DNA of 64,000 nucleotides, from assembly GCA_910576535.1 (NCBI GenBank), contig CAJTKK010000007.1, positions 1-64,000 on the forward strand, read 5' to 3'. A program made the translations under genes and the position numbers. This document shows, one piece after another, positions 9,196 through 17,166 of the stretch. This DNA comes from an uncultured Lachnospiraceae bacterium (GTDB taxonomy: Bacteria > Bacillota > Clostridia > Lachnospirales > Lachnospiraceae). A model generated the notes under the pieces. It was given only the letters and a program-made list of their open reading frames with translations. It did not search any database and had not been told where the DNA came from. The first letter of the stretch is position 1; every line of letters begins with the position of its first letter.

Positions 9196-9509
9196 ATGGA
9201 AAAATACAGCTTATCATGGAGGCGGTCAGTTCCTTTTTGATTGCCCCGACTACGGCCTTTCTCATTTCCATTGTGCTGGCAGTGGCGGCGCCTCCCATTC
9301 CCGGCGGCGCACTGACCAGCTATACTATTTTGTTTGTTCAGCTTAAAATACCAATGGAGGTCATGGCGGTTACCATTGCTCTCAATGTGATACTGGAATT
9401 TGCCACCACTGCAGGGAATCTGTTCTGTCTGCAGGCAGAGCTGGTGGAATTGGCTGCTGGTCTTGACATGCTGGATGCAGGAAAGCTCAGAGAGGGGAAC
9501 AGAAGCTGA
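9196..9509 (+). pseudogene. deletion remnant of a DAACS-type symporter gene
   Basis: A normal start (ribosome site AAAAGGA, then ATG at 9196 encoding MEKYSL) runs out of frame and stops at 9238-9240. A second frame, open to 9509, encodes about 90 residues that align with the C-terminus of the intact symporter downstream. Shared blocks include PPIPGGAL, the run before NVIL, and LFC-QAELVELA versus LFCLEAELTELA. The first residues (MEKYSL) match the start of that neighbour (MTEYTL). So an intact copy once stood here, arose by tandem duplication, and lost its middle of about 430 codons. The remaining open frame (9216-9509) has no plausible function alone. Confidence 0.75.
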
Positions 9510-9534
9510 TGGGTTTATCTTTTAGGAGTCTGAA

Positions 9535-11130
9535 ATGACGGAATATACTCTTACAAATCACAATATAGCCATGACATGTCAAGAAATGGGGATTTTCTTT
9601 GAGCGCTTTCATGGGGAAAAGAGGAACGTTCTCCGCACCTGTCTTGCAGTGGAGGAAGCTCTGTTGGGCTATCAGGAAGCCTTTGGCGCTGCGGGAACTT
9701 TTCAGTATGAGTGCAGGAAGCGGATGGGGCGTATCTATGTCAAATTTTCTGTTCCGGGAGAACGGAGGGATGTGATTCACAGGGACAAAGGGGAGGAAAG
9801 TCTTGTTCTTAAAAGAATCCTTTCCGGCATGGGGAATATTCCGGTATGGCAGTATAAAAACGGAATAAACCAAATTACTTTTCCTATAGAAAAGAAAAAG
9901 GCATCTCCGGCGGTTTCCCTGGCAGTGTCAGTGGCGCTGGCTCTTTTTAGCGGCATGATAGGAAGCCTTCTGCCGGAAGAAAACGCAGCTTTTCTTTCAA
10001 AGGAGATTATTTCACCTGTCTTTGATACTTTTATGGGATTGCTGACTGCCCTTGCCGGGCCGATGATATTTCTGTCGGTTGCAGGGGGCATTTACAATAT
10101 TGGGGACATTGCGACGCTGGGAAAAATCGGAAAGCGGATGACAGGAAGATTCTTGTGGATGACGCTGGCGTTGACGGCAGTATTCGGAATGGCCATCCTG
10201 CCTTTCTTTCCCTTTGCCCATAGGGGCGGCAGCGCATTCCGGCTTTCAGAACTTCTGGAGATGGTTCTGGGAATTGTACCAGACAATTTTTTTACGCCTT
10301 TTACAGAGGGAAATCCTTTGCAGATTATTTTTCTTGCAGTCCCTGTAGGGATGGCAATGTTGATTCTGGGAGAAAGAACTGGAACTGTTGCAGTATTTTT
10401 AGACCAGGCAAATGCCATTGTATTACTGCTCATGGAGGGTATCAGCGCCTTTGTTCCTGTCTTTATCTTTGGCAGCCTTTTCAATATGATTCTTGGCAAT
10501 CATTTTTCCGTGCTGCTGAAAGCGTATAAAGTGCTGCCTGTCATGCTGCTTGGGGATGTTTTTCTGATGGCAGTTTATGCAGGGAGTGTCTGTATCCGTA
10601 AAAAAGTTTCCCCCACAGTTTTCTTCAGAAAGCTTGCGCCGGTTTTTCTGATTGGGCTGACAACGGCTTCTTCCGCTGCCGCGTTTTTAGAGAACAGGAA
10701 AGTATGTGAGGAAAAGCTGGGCATTGATAAAAAAATTGTAGATATCGGGGTTCCCCTTGGACAGGTGGTGTTCATGCCGGGATTTTCCGTTTTATATTTT
10801 GTGATGGGAATCTGCATGGCGGAGATTTACGGTGTGGAGATTTCTCCGATATGGCTGGTTACAGCGCTGGCTCTTGCGGTGGTGCTGGCTGTGGCCACGC
10901 CTCCCATCCCAGGGGGCGCGCTTGCCTGTTATACGATCTTGCTGTTACAGCTTGAAATTCCGGCACAGGCTATTGCGGTTGCCGTGGCAATTAATGTGAT
11001 ACTGGATTTTTTTGCCACTGCAGTGGATCTGTTCTGCTTAGAGGCGGAGCTGACAGAACTGGCGGGAGAGCTTAAGATGCTGGACGTGGATAAGCTTCGG
11101 GAAAATGTTTTCCAGAAGCTGGAAGATTAG
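9535..11130 (+). CDS. dicarboxylate/amino acid:cation symporter (DAACS) with N-terminal accessory domain
   Basis: A 531-residue protein. Residues about 125-510 form a multi-pass membrane region with features of Na+-coupled dicarboxylate/glutamate symporters, including a glycine/proline-rich TPPIPGGAL segment late in the protein. The first 120 residues are soluble and unusual for the family. They contain RTCLAVEEALLGYQEAF, which aligns with the tail of the ABC ATPase at 8072-9184, and recall anti-sigma-factor-type ATPase folds without the canonical Asn. The preceding fragment (9196-9509) is the remnant of a second copy. It follows the peptide-export and ABC genes on the same strand. A strong hairpin at 11318-11339 may end the transcript. 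Na+ coupling and substrate are family inference. Confidence 0.8.
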   Translation: MTEYTLTNHNIAMTCQEMGIFFERFHGEKRNVLRTCLAVEEALLGYQEAFGAAGTFQYECRKRMGRIYVKFSVPGERRDVIHRDKGEESLVLKRILSGMGNIPVWQYKNGINQITFPIEKKKASPAVSLAVSVALALFSGMIGSLLPEENAAFLSKEIISPVFDTFMGLLTALAGPMIFLSVAGGIYNIGDIATLGKIGKRMTGRFLWMTLALTAVFGMAILPFFPFAHRGGSAFRLSELLEMVLGIVPDNFFTPFTEGNPLQIIFLAVPVGMAMLILGERTGTVAVFLDQANAIVLLLMEGISAFVPVFIFGSLFNMILGNHFSVLLKAYKVLPVMLLGDVFLMAVYAGSVCIRKKVSPTVFFRKLAPVFLIGLTTASSAAAFLENRKVCEEKLGIDKKIVDIGVPLGQVVFMPGFSVLYFVMGICMAEIYGVEISPIWLVTALALAVVLAVATPPIPGGALACYTILLLQLEIPAQAIAVAVAINVILDFFATAVDLFCLEAELTELAGELKMLDVDKLRENVFQKLED

Positions 11131-11225
11131 ATCTTACTTTATGTGAGTTTCGATGTTTTTCATAAAAATGGCATATAATACCTGTTCCCGGATCTGTCCG
11201 CTAAAAGCAAATTGAATTTTATTCC

Positions 11226-11345
11226 CGCGAGCAACGAGCCAAGTGGCTGCTTGCAGACATTTGGCGACTGCCGCGAGGGTCAAATACCCCGCTGCTCTGC
11301 AGCGCTGCAAGTTTGATACCCCGTTGCTTGCAGCGGGGTCTTTGA
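11226..11345. repeat. GC-rich intergenic repeat-like element
   Basis: A block unlike its AT-rich surroundings, with nested inverted and direct repeats: GCGAGCAACGAGCC, GGCGACTGCCGCGAG, two ATACCCCG(C/T)TGCT copies (about 11284 and 11317) and GCTGC/GCAGC palindromes. I recall similar blocks between genes of Lachnospiraceae, but copy number cannot be tested from this window. Its right end contains a terminator-like hairpin. Confidence 0.4.
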
Positions 11346-11350
11346 TTTTT
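11318..11350 (+). terminator. terminator-like hairpin after the symporter
   Basis: ACCCCGTTGC and GCAGCGGGGT form a 10-bp stem (one G-T pair), followed by CTTTGATTTTT. It could end the transcript of the export/transport operon about 190 bp after the symporter stop. Confidence 0.5.
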
Positions 11351-11543
11351 CACCTTCAGAGCCACCACAACATTTTGTACCCACAATTACATATTTGATT
11401 TCACTAAAAATCTTCTGATAGTCTTTTTTGGAGAATTGCAGATGCAGTATCGCCAAATAATCTATAAGGAGGTCTTTTTTATATTTAAGAAGAAAAAATT
11501 CAGAAGCATTCTGGAACTTCTCTCCGAGGTCTTGCAGATCCAT
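11351..11543 (-). pseudogene. unidentified ORF remnant
   Basis: A minus-strand open frame running from 11543 into the repeat block. The first 60 or so codons look protein-like (charged and amphipathic, SEFFLLKYKKDLLIDYL), while the last 25 or so read through the repeat block and look like noise. A ribosome-like AGGAGG lies more than 20 bp upstream of the only ATG, too far away. I do not recognise the family. A truncated gene or chance ORF is more likely than a working protein. Confidence 0.25.
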
Positions 11544-11576
11544 TCGCCCGGACCGACCAGATAGGAGATACCTCCT

Positions 11577-11612
11577 AAATAAAAAATGCCCCGTGGAAAA
11601 TTACGGGGCATT
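11577..11612 (-). terminator. intrinsic terminator, minus-strand orientation
   Basis: AATGCCCCGT (11585-11594) pairs perfectly with ACGGGGCATT (11603-11612); on the minus strand the stem is followed by TTTTTT and more AT. No minus-strand gene to the right would use it, so it may be relic or serve an unrecognised transcript. Confidence 0.5.
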
Positions 11613-11628
11613 AAGCATAAATAATTGT

Positions 11629-11657
11629 TGTTTCGTGCTTGTTCTCTGTTATATAAT
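11629..11657 (+). promoter_or_regulatory. sigma-A-type promoter
   Basis: TTGTTT (11629-11634), 17-bp spacer, TATAAT (11652-11657). There is no gene for nearly 500 bp downstream, so it may drive the structured RNA candidate at 11664-11805 or a long leader for sua5. Confidence 0.45.
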
Positions 11658-11663
11658 GTTAAA

Positions 11664-11805
11664 GCAGAAGAACACTGATTCGGTTTCTGGTTACATGCGT
11701 GTCGATATAAATGTAATCAAGGTAACATACATGAAGCAAGTGCATTTTTATTGATAGATTTTCCGATTGTCAATGTAAGTTTGCCTATATGAAACCGAAT
11801 CCGAA
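11664..11805 (+). ncRNA. candidate structured RNA
   Basis: Starting about 7 bp after a good promoter, GATTCGGTTTC (11677-11687) is perfectly complementary to GAAACCGAATC (11791-11801). These could close a domain of about 125 nt that includes an inner stem (GGTTACAT / ATGTAATC). There is no open frame of note and no match to a riboswitch class I know. Evidence is the pairing and promoter placement only. Confidence 0.3.
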
Positions 11806-11966
11806 TGCGGGTTCCTTTCCAACCGGGAAGAGGAAGGGAAATTAAATTCGGAAGTTTATCAGGAAAAAGCGGCTTGGGCAGTATATATGGGGATTATGCA
11901 ATATTTAAATACATCTTTATCTTCCGGGCGGTGACATAGATAAATAGAGACAAGAAAGGGAAGGTA

Positions 11967-12042
11967 TGATATAATAAGTTGCGCCAAAGCGCAAACAGGC
12001 CGTCATTTTTTCTGCCTGGAAACTTGTGGCATATGATATAAT
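11967..12042 (+). promoter_or_regulatory. two extended -10 promoters upstream of sua5
   Basis: TGATATAAT occurs at 11967-11975 and again at 12034-12042. Both are extended -10 elements with weak -35 regions. Between them lies TTGCGC-CAAA-GCGCAA, a short perfect palindrome. One or both probably transcribe the sua5-rpiB-upp group. Confidence 0.5.
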
Positions 12043-12153
12043 GAATGTGAATGGGAAAATGCGCTTGGATATTGAACGGACATTAGGTGGGAAGGATATG
12101 CCCGCATACCCGGCGGGCGGCGGGCGCCGCCATCATGTATGGAGTGGATGGGG

Positions 12154-13215
12154 ATGGAGACAAAGATCATTCCGGTAGAGGAAGGAAATATAAATAAGGC
12201 TGCCATGAGGGAAGCGGGGGAAATTATAAAGAGAGGCGGGTTAGTGGCGTTTCCTACGGAAACGGTTTATGGGCTTGGCGGAAATGCCTTGGATGAATCG
12301 GCTTCGGAAAAGATATACCATGCGAAAGGGCGGCCATCGGACAATCCTCTCATTGTGCATATTTGCAGAATGGAGGATATTTATGCAATTGTAAGGGAAG
12401 CGCCGGAACCGGCTATGAAGCTGGCGGAAGCATTTTGGCCCGGCCCTCTTACTATGATTTTATGGAAATCGGACAAAATCCCTTATGCGACAACGGGAGG
12501 GCTTGATACGGTAGCAGTCAGAATGCCAGGGCATAAAACGGCGCTTGCATTGATTGAAGCGGCAGGAGGGTATGTGGCGGCGCCTAGCGCCAATACATCA
12601 GGAAAGCCAAGTCCTACGCTGGCAAAATACGTAGCGGAAGATATGGACGGCAGAATAGATATGATCCTGGACGGCGGCGAAATTGAAATCGGGCTGGAAT
12701 CTACGATTGTTGATTTGACGGAAAAGACCCCGGTGATCCTCCGGCCAGGTTATATTACAAAGGAAATGCTGGAAAACGTAATAGGGCATGTGGAAACGGA
12801 CAAGGCTATTCTGAACAATGGGACGGGACAAGCCCCAAAAGCCCCGGGGATGAAATATAAGCATTATGCCCCCAAGGGCGAGCTTACGATTATCAGCGGA
12901 AGCAGAGGCAAGGTAATTGAGGAAATCAATAAAAGAAGCCGGGAAATGAGAAGAAGGGGAGAAAAGACAGGGATCATCGGAACGGACGACACGGTGGATT
13001 TTTATGAAGCGGACGTCATAAAAAGCGCAGGAAACCGGGAAGAAGAAGCGACAATAGCAAGGGCTTTATACCGCATTCTGAGGGAATTTGACGATGAAGG
13101 GGTAAACGTCATTTATTCCGAGTCTTTTGAAGAGACGGCCAAGACCGGAGGAATGGGGCAGGCAATTATGAACCGTCTGCTGAAAGCAGCAGGCTATCAT
13201 ATAGAGAAGGCATAA
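12154..13215 (+). CDS. ywlC: L-threonylcarbamoyladenylate synthase (Sua5/YwlC)
   Basis: A 353-residue long-form (Sua5) enzyme. It makes threonylcarbamoyl-AMP from threonine, bicarbonate and ATP for the t6A modification at position 37 of ANN-decoding tRNAs. The YrdC-like catalytic domain shows PTETVYGLGGNAL, KGRPSDNPL and SANTSGKPSPT; a smaller Sua5 domain fills about residues 225-345. The start at 12154 (METKIIP) is favoured because GGAG lies nine bases upstream; in-frame ATGs at 12139 and 12148 lack a spaced ribosome site. It heads a same-strand series with rpiB and upp. Confidence 0.92.
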   Translation: METKIIPVEEGNINKAAMREAGEIIKRGGLVAFPTETVYGLGGNALDESASEKIYHAKGRPSDNPLIVHICRMEDIYAIVREAPEPAMKLAEAFWPGPLTMILWKSDKIPYATTGGLDTVAVRMPGHKTALALIEAAGGYVAAPSANTSGKPSPTLAKYVAEDMDGRIDMILDGGEIEIGLESTIVDLTEKTPVILRPGYITKEMLENVIGHVETDKAILNNGTGQAPKAPGMKYKHYAPKGELTIISGSRGKVIEEINKRSREMRRRGEKTGIIGTDDTVDFYEADVIKSAGNREEEATIARALYRILREFDDEGVNVIYSESFEETAKTGGMGQAIMNRLLKAAGYHIEKA

Positions 13216-13244
13216 AATGCGTAAGGAAAAGGAGGAAGACGGGG

Positions 13245-13697
13245 ATGAGCGTTGCATTAGGATGCGATCATGGGGGATACGGCCTGAAACAGGAAATTAT
13301 TAAATTATTGGAAAGGAAAGGGATAGAGTATAAGGACTTTGGTTGTATGGACGACTCTTCCTGTGATTATCCGGAGTTCGGGACCGCTGCGGCCAAAGCG
13401 GTGGCAAGCGGTGAATGTAAAAAAGGGATTGTGGTCTGTACAACGGGAATCGGTATTTCCATTGCGGCTAATAAGGTAAAAGGGATCCGCTGCGCATTGT
13501 GTTCCGACACCGTTTCCGCCAGATTGACAAGAGAGCATAATGATGCCAATATGCTTGCCCTTGGGGCGGGAATTGTGGGGACAAACCTGGCATTAGGGAT
13601 TGTGGAAACATTTCTGGGTACGGAGTTTCCTGGTGAAGAAAAGCACTGCAGAAGAGTGGCAAAGATAGCTGCATTGGAAGAGGAAAGCATGAAATAA
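13245..13697 (+). CDS. rpiB: ribose-5-phosphate isomerase B
   Basis: A 150-residue RpiB/LacAB-family sugar isomerase interconverting ribose 5-phosphate and ribulose 5-phosphate in the pentose phosphate pathway. Landmarks are the phosphate-binding CDHGG near the N-terminus, the catalytic Cys in CTTGIGISIAANK and the HNDANMLALG block. Length is normal. A strong AGGAGG precedes the ATG. It sits 29 bp after sua5 and 30 bp before upp, so it probably shares a transcript and supplies ribose phosphate for nucleotide metabolism. Confidence 0.93.
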   Translation: MSVALGCDHGGYGLKQEIIKLLERKGIEYKDFGCMDDSSCDYPEFGTAAAKAVASGECKKGIVVCTTGIGISIAANKVKGIRCALCSDTVSARLTREHNDANMLALGAGIVGTNLALGIVETFLGTEFPGEEKHCRRVAKIAALEEESMK

Positions 13698-13727
13698 GAA
13701 ACGGGAAGAAGAAAAGGAGGAAGAGAA

Positions 13728-14357
13728 ATGGCAAAAGTAATGATTATGGATCATCCGTTGATTCAGCATAAAATTGGCTATATCAGAAGAAAGCAGACGG
13801 GGACAAAAGATTTCAGGCAGACAATTGGCGAGATAGCAATGCTGATTTGTTATGAAGCTACAAGGGATCTGCAGCTTTCGGATGTTCAGATTGAGACGCC
13901 GATCTGTGAGACTACGGTAAAGGCGCTGAAAGGGAAAAAAATGGCCATCGTCCCGATCCTCCGTGCAGGCCTGGGGATGGTGGATGGGGTTCTGCAGCTT
14001 ATTCCGGCCGCTAAAATAGGCCATATCGGTCTCTATAGGGATCCGGAAACGTTAGAGCCGGTGGAATACTACTGTAAACTTCCGGCGGATTGTGCGGAAC
14101 GTGAAGTGTTCGTAGTTGACCCGATGCTGGCCACTGGCGGGTCTTCTGTCGCGGCGATACAGATGTTAAAAGACAAAGGATGCAAAAACATTCATTTTAT
14201 GTGCATTATAGCAGCCCCGGAAGGCGTGGAACGGATGAAGAGGACACATCCGGATGTGGATATGTATATTGGGGCTTTGGATGAAAAACTGAATGACCAT
14301 GGATATATTGTTCCGGGATTGGGGGATGCCGGAGACAGGATATTCGGCACAAAATAA
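13728..14357 (+). CDS. upp: uracil phosphoribosyltransferase
   Basis: A 209-residue salvage enzyme converting uracil and PRPP to UMP. The PRPP-binding loop DPMLATGGS and the C-terminal uracil-binding stretch (YIVPGLGDAGDR) are present; length is standard. AAAGGAGG lies ahead of the ATG. It follows rpiB by 30 bp and precedes dCMP deaminase by 17 bp, grouping pyrimidine salvage functions. Confidence 0.95.
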   Translation: MAKVMIMDHPLIQHKIGYIRRKQTGTKDFRQTIGEIAMLICYEATRDLQLSDVQIETPICETTVKALKGKKMAIVPILRAGLGMVDGVLQLIPAAKIGHIGLYRDPETLEPVEYYCKLPADCAEREVFVVDPMLATGGSSVAAIQMLKDKGCKNIHFMCIIAAPEGVERMKRTHPDVDMYIGALDEKLNDHGYIVPGLGDAGDRIFGTK

Positions 14358-14374
14358 AATTCATAGGAGGATAT

Positions 14375-14854
14375 ATGAAAAGGCAAGACTATATTTCCTG
14401 GGATGAATATTTTATGGGGGTATCCATGCTGTCAGGCCTGCGTTCCAAAGATCCTCATACGCAAGTGGGGGCTTGCATTGTCAGCGAAGATAATAAAATT
14501 TTATCCATGGGTTACAATGGTTTTCCGGCCGGCTGTTCGGATGACGAATTTCCGTGGGGGAAAGAGGGGGAACTATACGACAGCAAGTATGCGTATGTGA
14601 CCCATAGTGAGCTGAACGCGATATTGAATTACCGGGGCGGAAGCCTGGAAGGGGCAAAAATATATGTTTCCCTGTTCCCCTGCAATGAATGCGCAAAGGC
14701 GATTATTCAGGCCGGGATTAAAACAATCGTATATGATAGCGATAAATATGCGGAAAAGCCCGCCATAAAAGCATCCAAAAGGATGCTGGATGCGGCTGGG
14801 GTAAGATATTATCAATATCAGAAAACCGGACGTAAGATAGAATTGAACCTATGA
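14375..14854 (+). CDS. dCMP deaminase (ComEB-like)
   Basis: A 159-residue zinc-dependent deaminase converting dCMP to dUMP, feeding dTMP synthesis. Zinc ligands and catalytic Glu are visible in THSELNAIL (His-x-Glu) and PCNECAK (Cys-x-x-Cys). It starts 17 bp after upp with an AGGAGG ribosome site, so it is part of the same pyrimidine group. Competence-related homologues are named ComEB, but no competence context exists here. Confidence 0.9.
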   Translation: MKRQDYISWDEYFMGVSMLSGLRSKDPHTQVGACIVSEDNKILSMGYNGFPAGCSDDEFPWGKEGELYDSKYAYVTHSELNAILNYRGGSLEGAKIYVSLFPCNECAKAIIQAGIKTIVYDSDKYAEKPAIKASKRMLDAAGVRYYQYQKTGRKIELNL

Positions 14855-14920
14855 GAGGATAAATATGCGGCAAAGCCCAAACTGGAACAGTGATGAGTAA
14901 ATACAAGGCAGGTAGGACGA

Positions 14921-16093
14921 ATGGAGCATACGGGAAAACGGATAATGGCAGCAATGCTGGCGGCGGCGCTGTTAATAGGGGTCTTCCCTGAGAGGAATGC
15001 GGAAAAGGTTTATGCCACGGAAGCTACTAGAAAGAAGCTACAAGAGGCGGAAAACGAGAAAGAGAAAACAGAAGCGGAACTGGGGCAGACAAAGGAAGAG
15101 CTGCAGAACCTGAATGAGGCAAAGAATGCCCTGCAGGGACAGTTGAATTCGTTAAACAGCCAGCTCCAGAAGGTGAGCGATAAGCTGGAAGAACTGGAAC
15201 GGATGATCGTGGAGAAAGAGGAAGAGATTGAGACAACAAAGGAAGAACTGGCAGATGCGAAGGCTGTTGAGGAATGGCAATATGAGTGTATGAAAAAAAG
15301 AGTCCAGTTTATTTATGAAACACAGGACTATATTGTGCTGGAAATGATTTTTTCATCAGCAAGTTTTTCGGACTTGATAAACCGCAGCGATTATATTGAG
15401 CAGCTTTCCGAATACGACCGTAAAAAATTGAAAGAATATCAGCAGACAAAAGAGCTGATTGCATTGGCGGAAGAGAAACTGGAGGAAGAGAAGAAGGAAC
15501 TGGATGATTATAAAGCAGAGGTGGAAGCGGAAAAAAACAGCGTATCGGGCCTGGTAAACCAGACTTCCACTAACATGGCGGGGAAAAAGCATGAAATTGC
15601 CCAGGCGGAATCGGAAGCTTATGCATATGAGCAGCAGTTAAAAGAACAGGAAGAAAATATCAAAGAACTTCAGGAAAAGCTGGCAGAGGAAATCCGTTTA
15701 TCCCAGTTGGCGGCCCAGTCTTCATGGAGGGACATTTCGGAAGTGAGCTTTGCAGAGGGGGACCGGTACCTGCTGGCAAACCTGATCTATTGCGAGGCAG
15801 GAGGGGAAAGTTACGCAGGGCAAGTAGCAGTAGGGGCTGTTGTGATTAACAGAGTGTTAAGTTCCGTATATCCGGATTCGGTAGTAGGCGTGATTTACCA
15901 AGGCGGGCAGTTTTCGCCGGTAGGGAGCGGGCGGCTGGCTGCGGCTTTGGCCGGGGGGTCAGCTACGGCAAGCTGCTATCAGGCAGCGGATGAGGCGATG
16001 AAAGGAAATACCAATGTGGGGAACTGCGTCTACTTCCGCACGCCTATCGAGGGGCTTAACGGTATACGCATAGGAGGGCATGTGTTCTATTGA
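14921..16093 (+). CDS. secreted SleB/CwlJ-type cell wall hydrolase with coiled coil
   Basis: A 390-residue exported protein. A signal peptide occupies about residues 1-33 (cleavage near VYATEA). A long Glu/Lys-rich coiled coil runs from about 35 to 255, and a C-terminal SleB/CwlJ hydrolase domain (about 275-390) contains LIYCEAGGESYAGQVAVGAV with the presumed catalytic Glu. Coiled coils of this kind in PcsB/EnvC-like proteins gate peptidoglycan hydrolases, so regulated cell-wall cleavage at division or sporulation is plausible. Its last seven bases overlap the convergent DUF402 gene. Confidence 0.85.
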   Translation: MEHTGKRIMAAMLAAALLIGVFPERNAEKVYATEATRKKLQEAENEKEKTEAELGQTKEELQNLNEAKNALQGQLNSLNSQLQKVSDKLEELERMIVEKEEEIETTKEELADAKAVEEWQYECMKKRVQFIYETQDYIVLEMIFSSASFSDLINRSDYIEQLSEYDRKKLKEYQQTKELIALAEEKLEEEKKELDDYKAEVEAEKNSVSGLVNQTSTNMAGKKHEIAQAESEAYAYEQQLKEQEENIKELQEKLAEEIRLSQLAAQSSWRDISEVSFAEGDRYLLANLIYCEAGGESYAGQVAVGAVVINRVLSSVYPDSVVGVIYQGGQFSPVGSGRLAAALAGGSATASCYQAADEAMKGNTNVGNCVYFRTPIEGLNGIRIGGHVFY

Positions 16094-16626
16094 TGCTGAT
16101 TGATATGGCAGGCCGGGGACAGAAGGGAAATCTGTTCAGGGGTTCTGCCATTTTCTATTTCATTGATGTATGTTTGAAGCGTATGGAAATTGCCGTTATA
16201 GATAATCTGAAGCAGTTTATTGAGACGTAAAAGGCATTTTTTGAGGAGTTCCTCCGATAAAGCGCCTTTATCCATGGAAATGGCGAGTTCATCCAAATCT
16301 ATGACTTTGACAAAGCCATCGGGATAGATGATCACATCCGCCAGCAAATCAAGGGAAGTCAGGGAATTATCTGCCTGGCGGTATTCATATTCTACAATAT
16401 CGCAATACCAATATAGGAGGGAGCTGTCTTTACGGTAGAATTTGCTCAGTTTGATCCCTTCTTTCAGGAAATAACAGGAATATCCATGATGCAGCTCTTT
16501 TTTGGGGCGGATGGCATTCCACTGCGTAAGAATAATTTCTCCGCTGCAGTGAAGAATGATGTCGTCTTTTAAATGAACGCATTCATCAGGTATGATTCGC
16601 TTTCTGTAAAGAGTAGGATATGTCAT
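16087..16626 (-). CDS. DUF402 domain protein
   Basis: A 179-residue soluble protein with the features of the DUF402 family, including a central acidic run (DLLADVIIYPDG, then VIDLDELA). Characterised relatives are nucleotide or nucleoside phosphate hydrolases, but the substrate here is unknown. It is transcribed alone on the minus strand from a good promoter at 16692-16720. Its stop overlaps the end of the SleB-like gene by seven bases in a tail-to-tail arrangement with no room for a terminator. Confidence 0.8.
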   Translation of the reverse strand: MTYPTLYRKRIIPDECVHLKDDIILHCSGEIILTQWNAIRPKKELHHGYSCYFLKEGIKLSKFYRKDSSLLYWYCDIVEYEYRQADNSLTSLDLLADVIIYPDGFVKVIDLDELAISMDKGALSEELLKKCLLRLNKLLQIIYNGNFHTLQTYINEIENGRTPEQISLLSPACHINQHQ

Positions 16627-16691
16627 ATTTTTTCCTCATTGCCGCAGGTTATAGCGGCTGCTGTTGGCAAATAATAATACTATATGCCTAA

Positions 16692-16720
16692 ATATTACTA
16701 TCCGGGAAGAGAAAAGTCAA
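16692..16720 (-). promoter_or_regulatory. promoter of the DUF402 gene
   Basis: On the minus strand: TTGACT (16715-16720), 17-bp spacer, TAATAT (16692-16697), about 65 bp upstream of the gene start. Confidence 0.6.
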
Positions 16721-16787
16721 TTATAACTATAACTTTTAGGTGTAGACAGGGCGGCGCGGCAAAAAGGCGTCCTCTGTAACAATTTGC

Positions 16788-16816
16788 TAGACATTAACCT
16801 GAAAAATGGTTATAAT
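16788..16816 (+). promoter_or_regulatory. promoter of the atp operon
   Basis: TAGACA (16788-16793), exactly 17 bp, TATAAT (16811-16816), about 50 bp ahead of the first atp gene. Near-consensus sigma-A promoter. Confidence 0.75.
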
Positions 16817-16866
16817 TATATCCGTGAACTATTTTGCTTTTGGTCATTTAGCAGATGGAGGATGAA

Positions 16867-17166
16867 GTGAAGTATAGGAAGAATGTTTATCATGCCCTGA
16901 CGATGATTACCCAGTTTGGAATTAATATGCTGGTGCCTATTTTCCTTTGTTCTTTTGCAGGGATTTATTTAGATAAGAAGCTTGGCTCTTCATTCTGTAT
17001 GGTTTTTTTGTTTTTTGTGGGGGCTTTGGCCGGCTTCCGCAATGTGTTTGTATTTGCCAGAAAGGTTTACAGCATGAAGAGCGAAAGGGATACTGCACAT
17101 GGAAGAAAAACAGATGTTTCCGGACGGCCGGATAACAGACGGGAAGAAAACAGGAAAGATAGATAA
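16867..17166 (+). CDS. AtpZ/AtpI-family membrane protein
   Basis: A 99-residue protein with two predicted membrane helices (about residues 15-35 and 42-62) joined by the short loop LDKKLGSS, as in the AtpZ/ATPase_gene1 family at the head of many Firmicutes atp operons. The start at GTG 16867 is preferred because GGAGG lies five bases upstream; an in-frame ATG at 16855 would overlap that site. The polar, basic C-terminus overlaps the next gene. Relatives help assemble or stabilise the c-ring or aid ion uptake. Confidence 0.7.
   Translation: MKYRKNVYHALTMITQFGINMLVPIFLCSFAGIYLDKKLGSSFCMVFLFFVGALAGFRNVFVFARKVYSMKSERDTAHGRKTDVSGRPDNRREENRKDR

Larger units (their letters stand above)
11131..12153. 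other. gene-poor region of about 1 kb
   Basis: No complete gene is convincing here. It holds a GC-rich repeat-like block (about 11226-11345), a minus-strand ORF remnant, a hairpin oriented as a minus-strand terminator, a possible structured RNA with promoter, and two near-identical extended -10 boxes ahead of sua5. It marks the boundary between the accessory export locus and housekeeping genes. Confidence 0.6.

Noticed and set aside
9936..10499. several minus-strand frames opposite the symporter
   Set aside because: Shadows of a membrane-protein gene; no start signals.
16741..16800. a riboswitch in the atp leader
   Set aside because: The leader after the promoter is only about 45 nt and shows no known aptamer.
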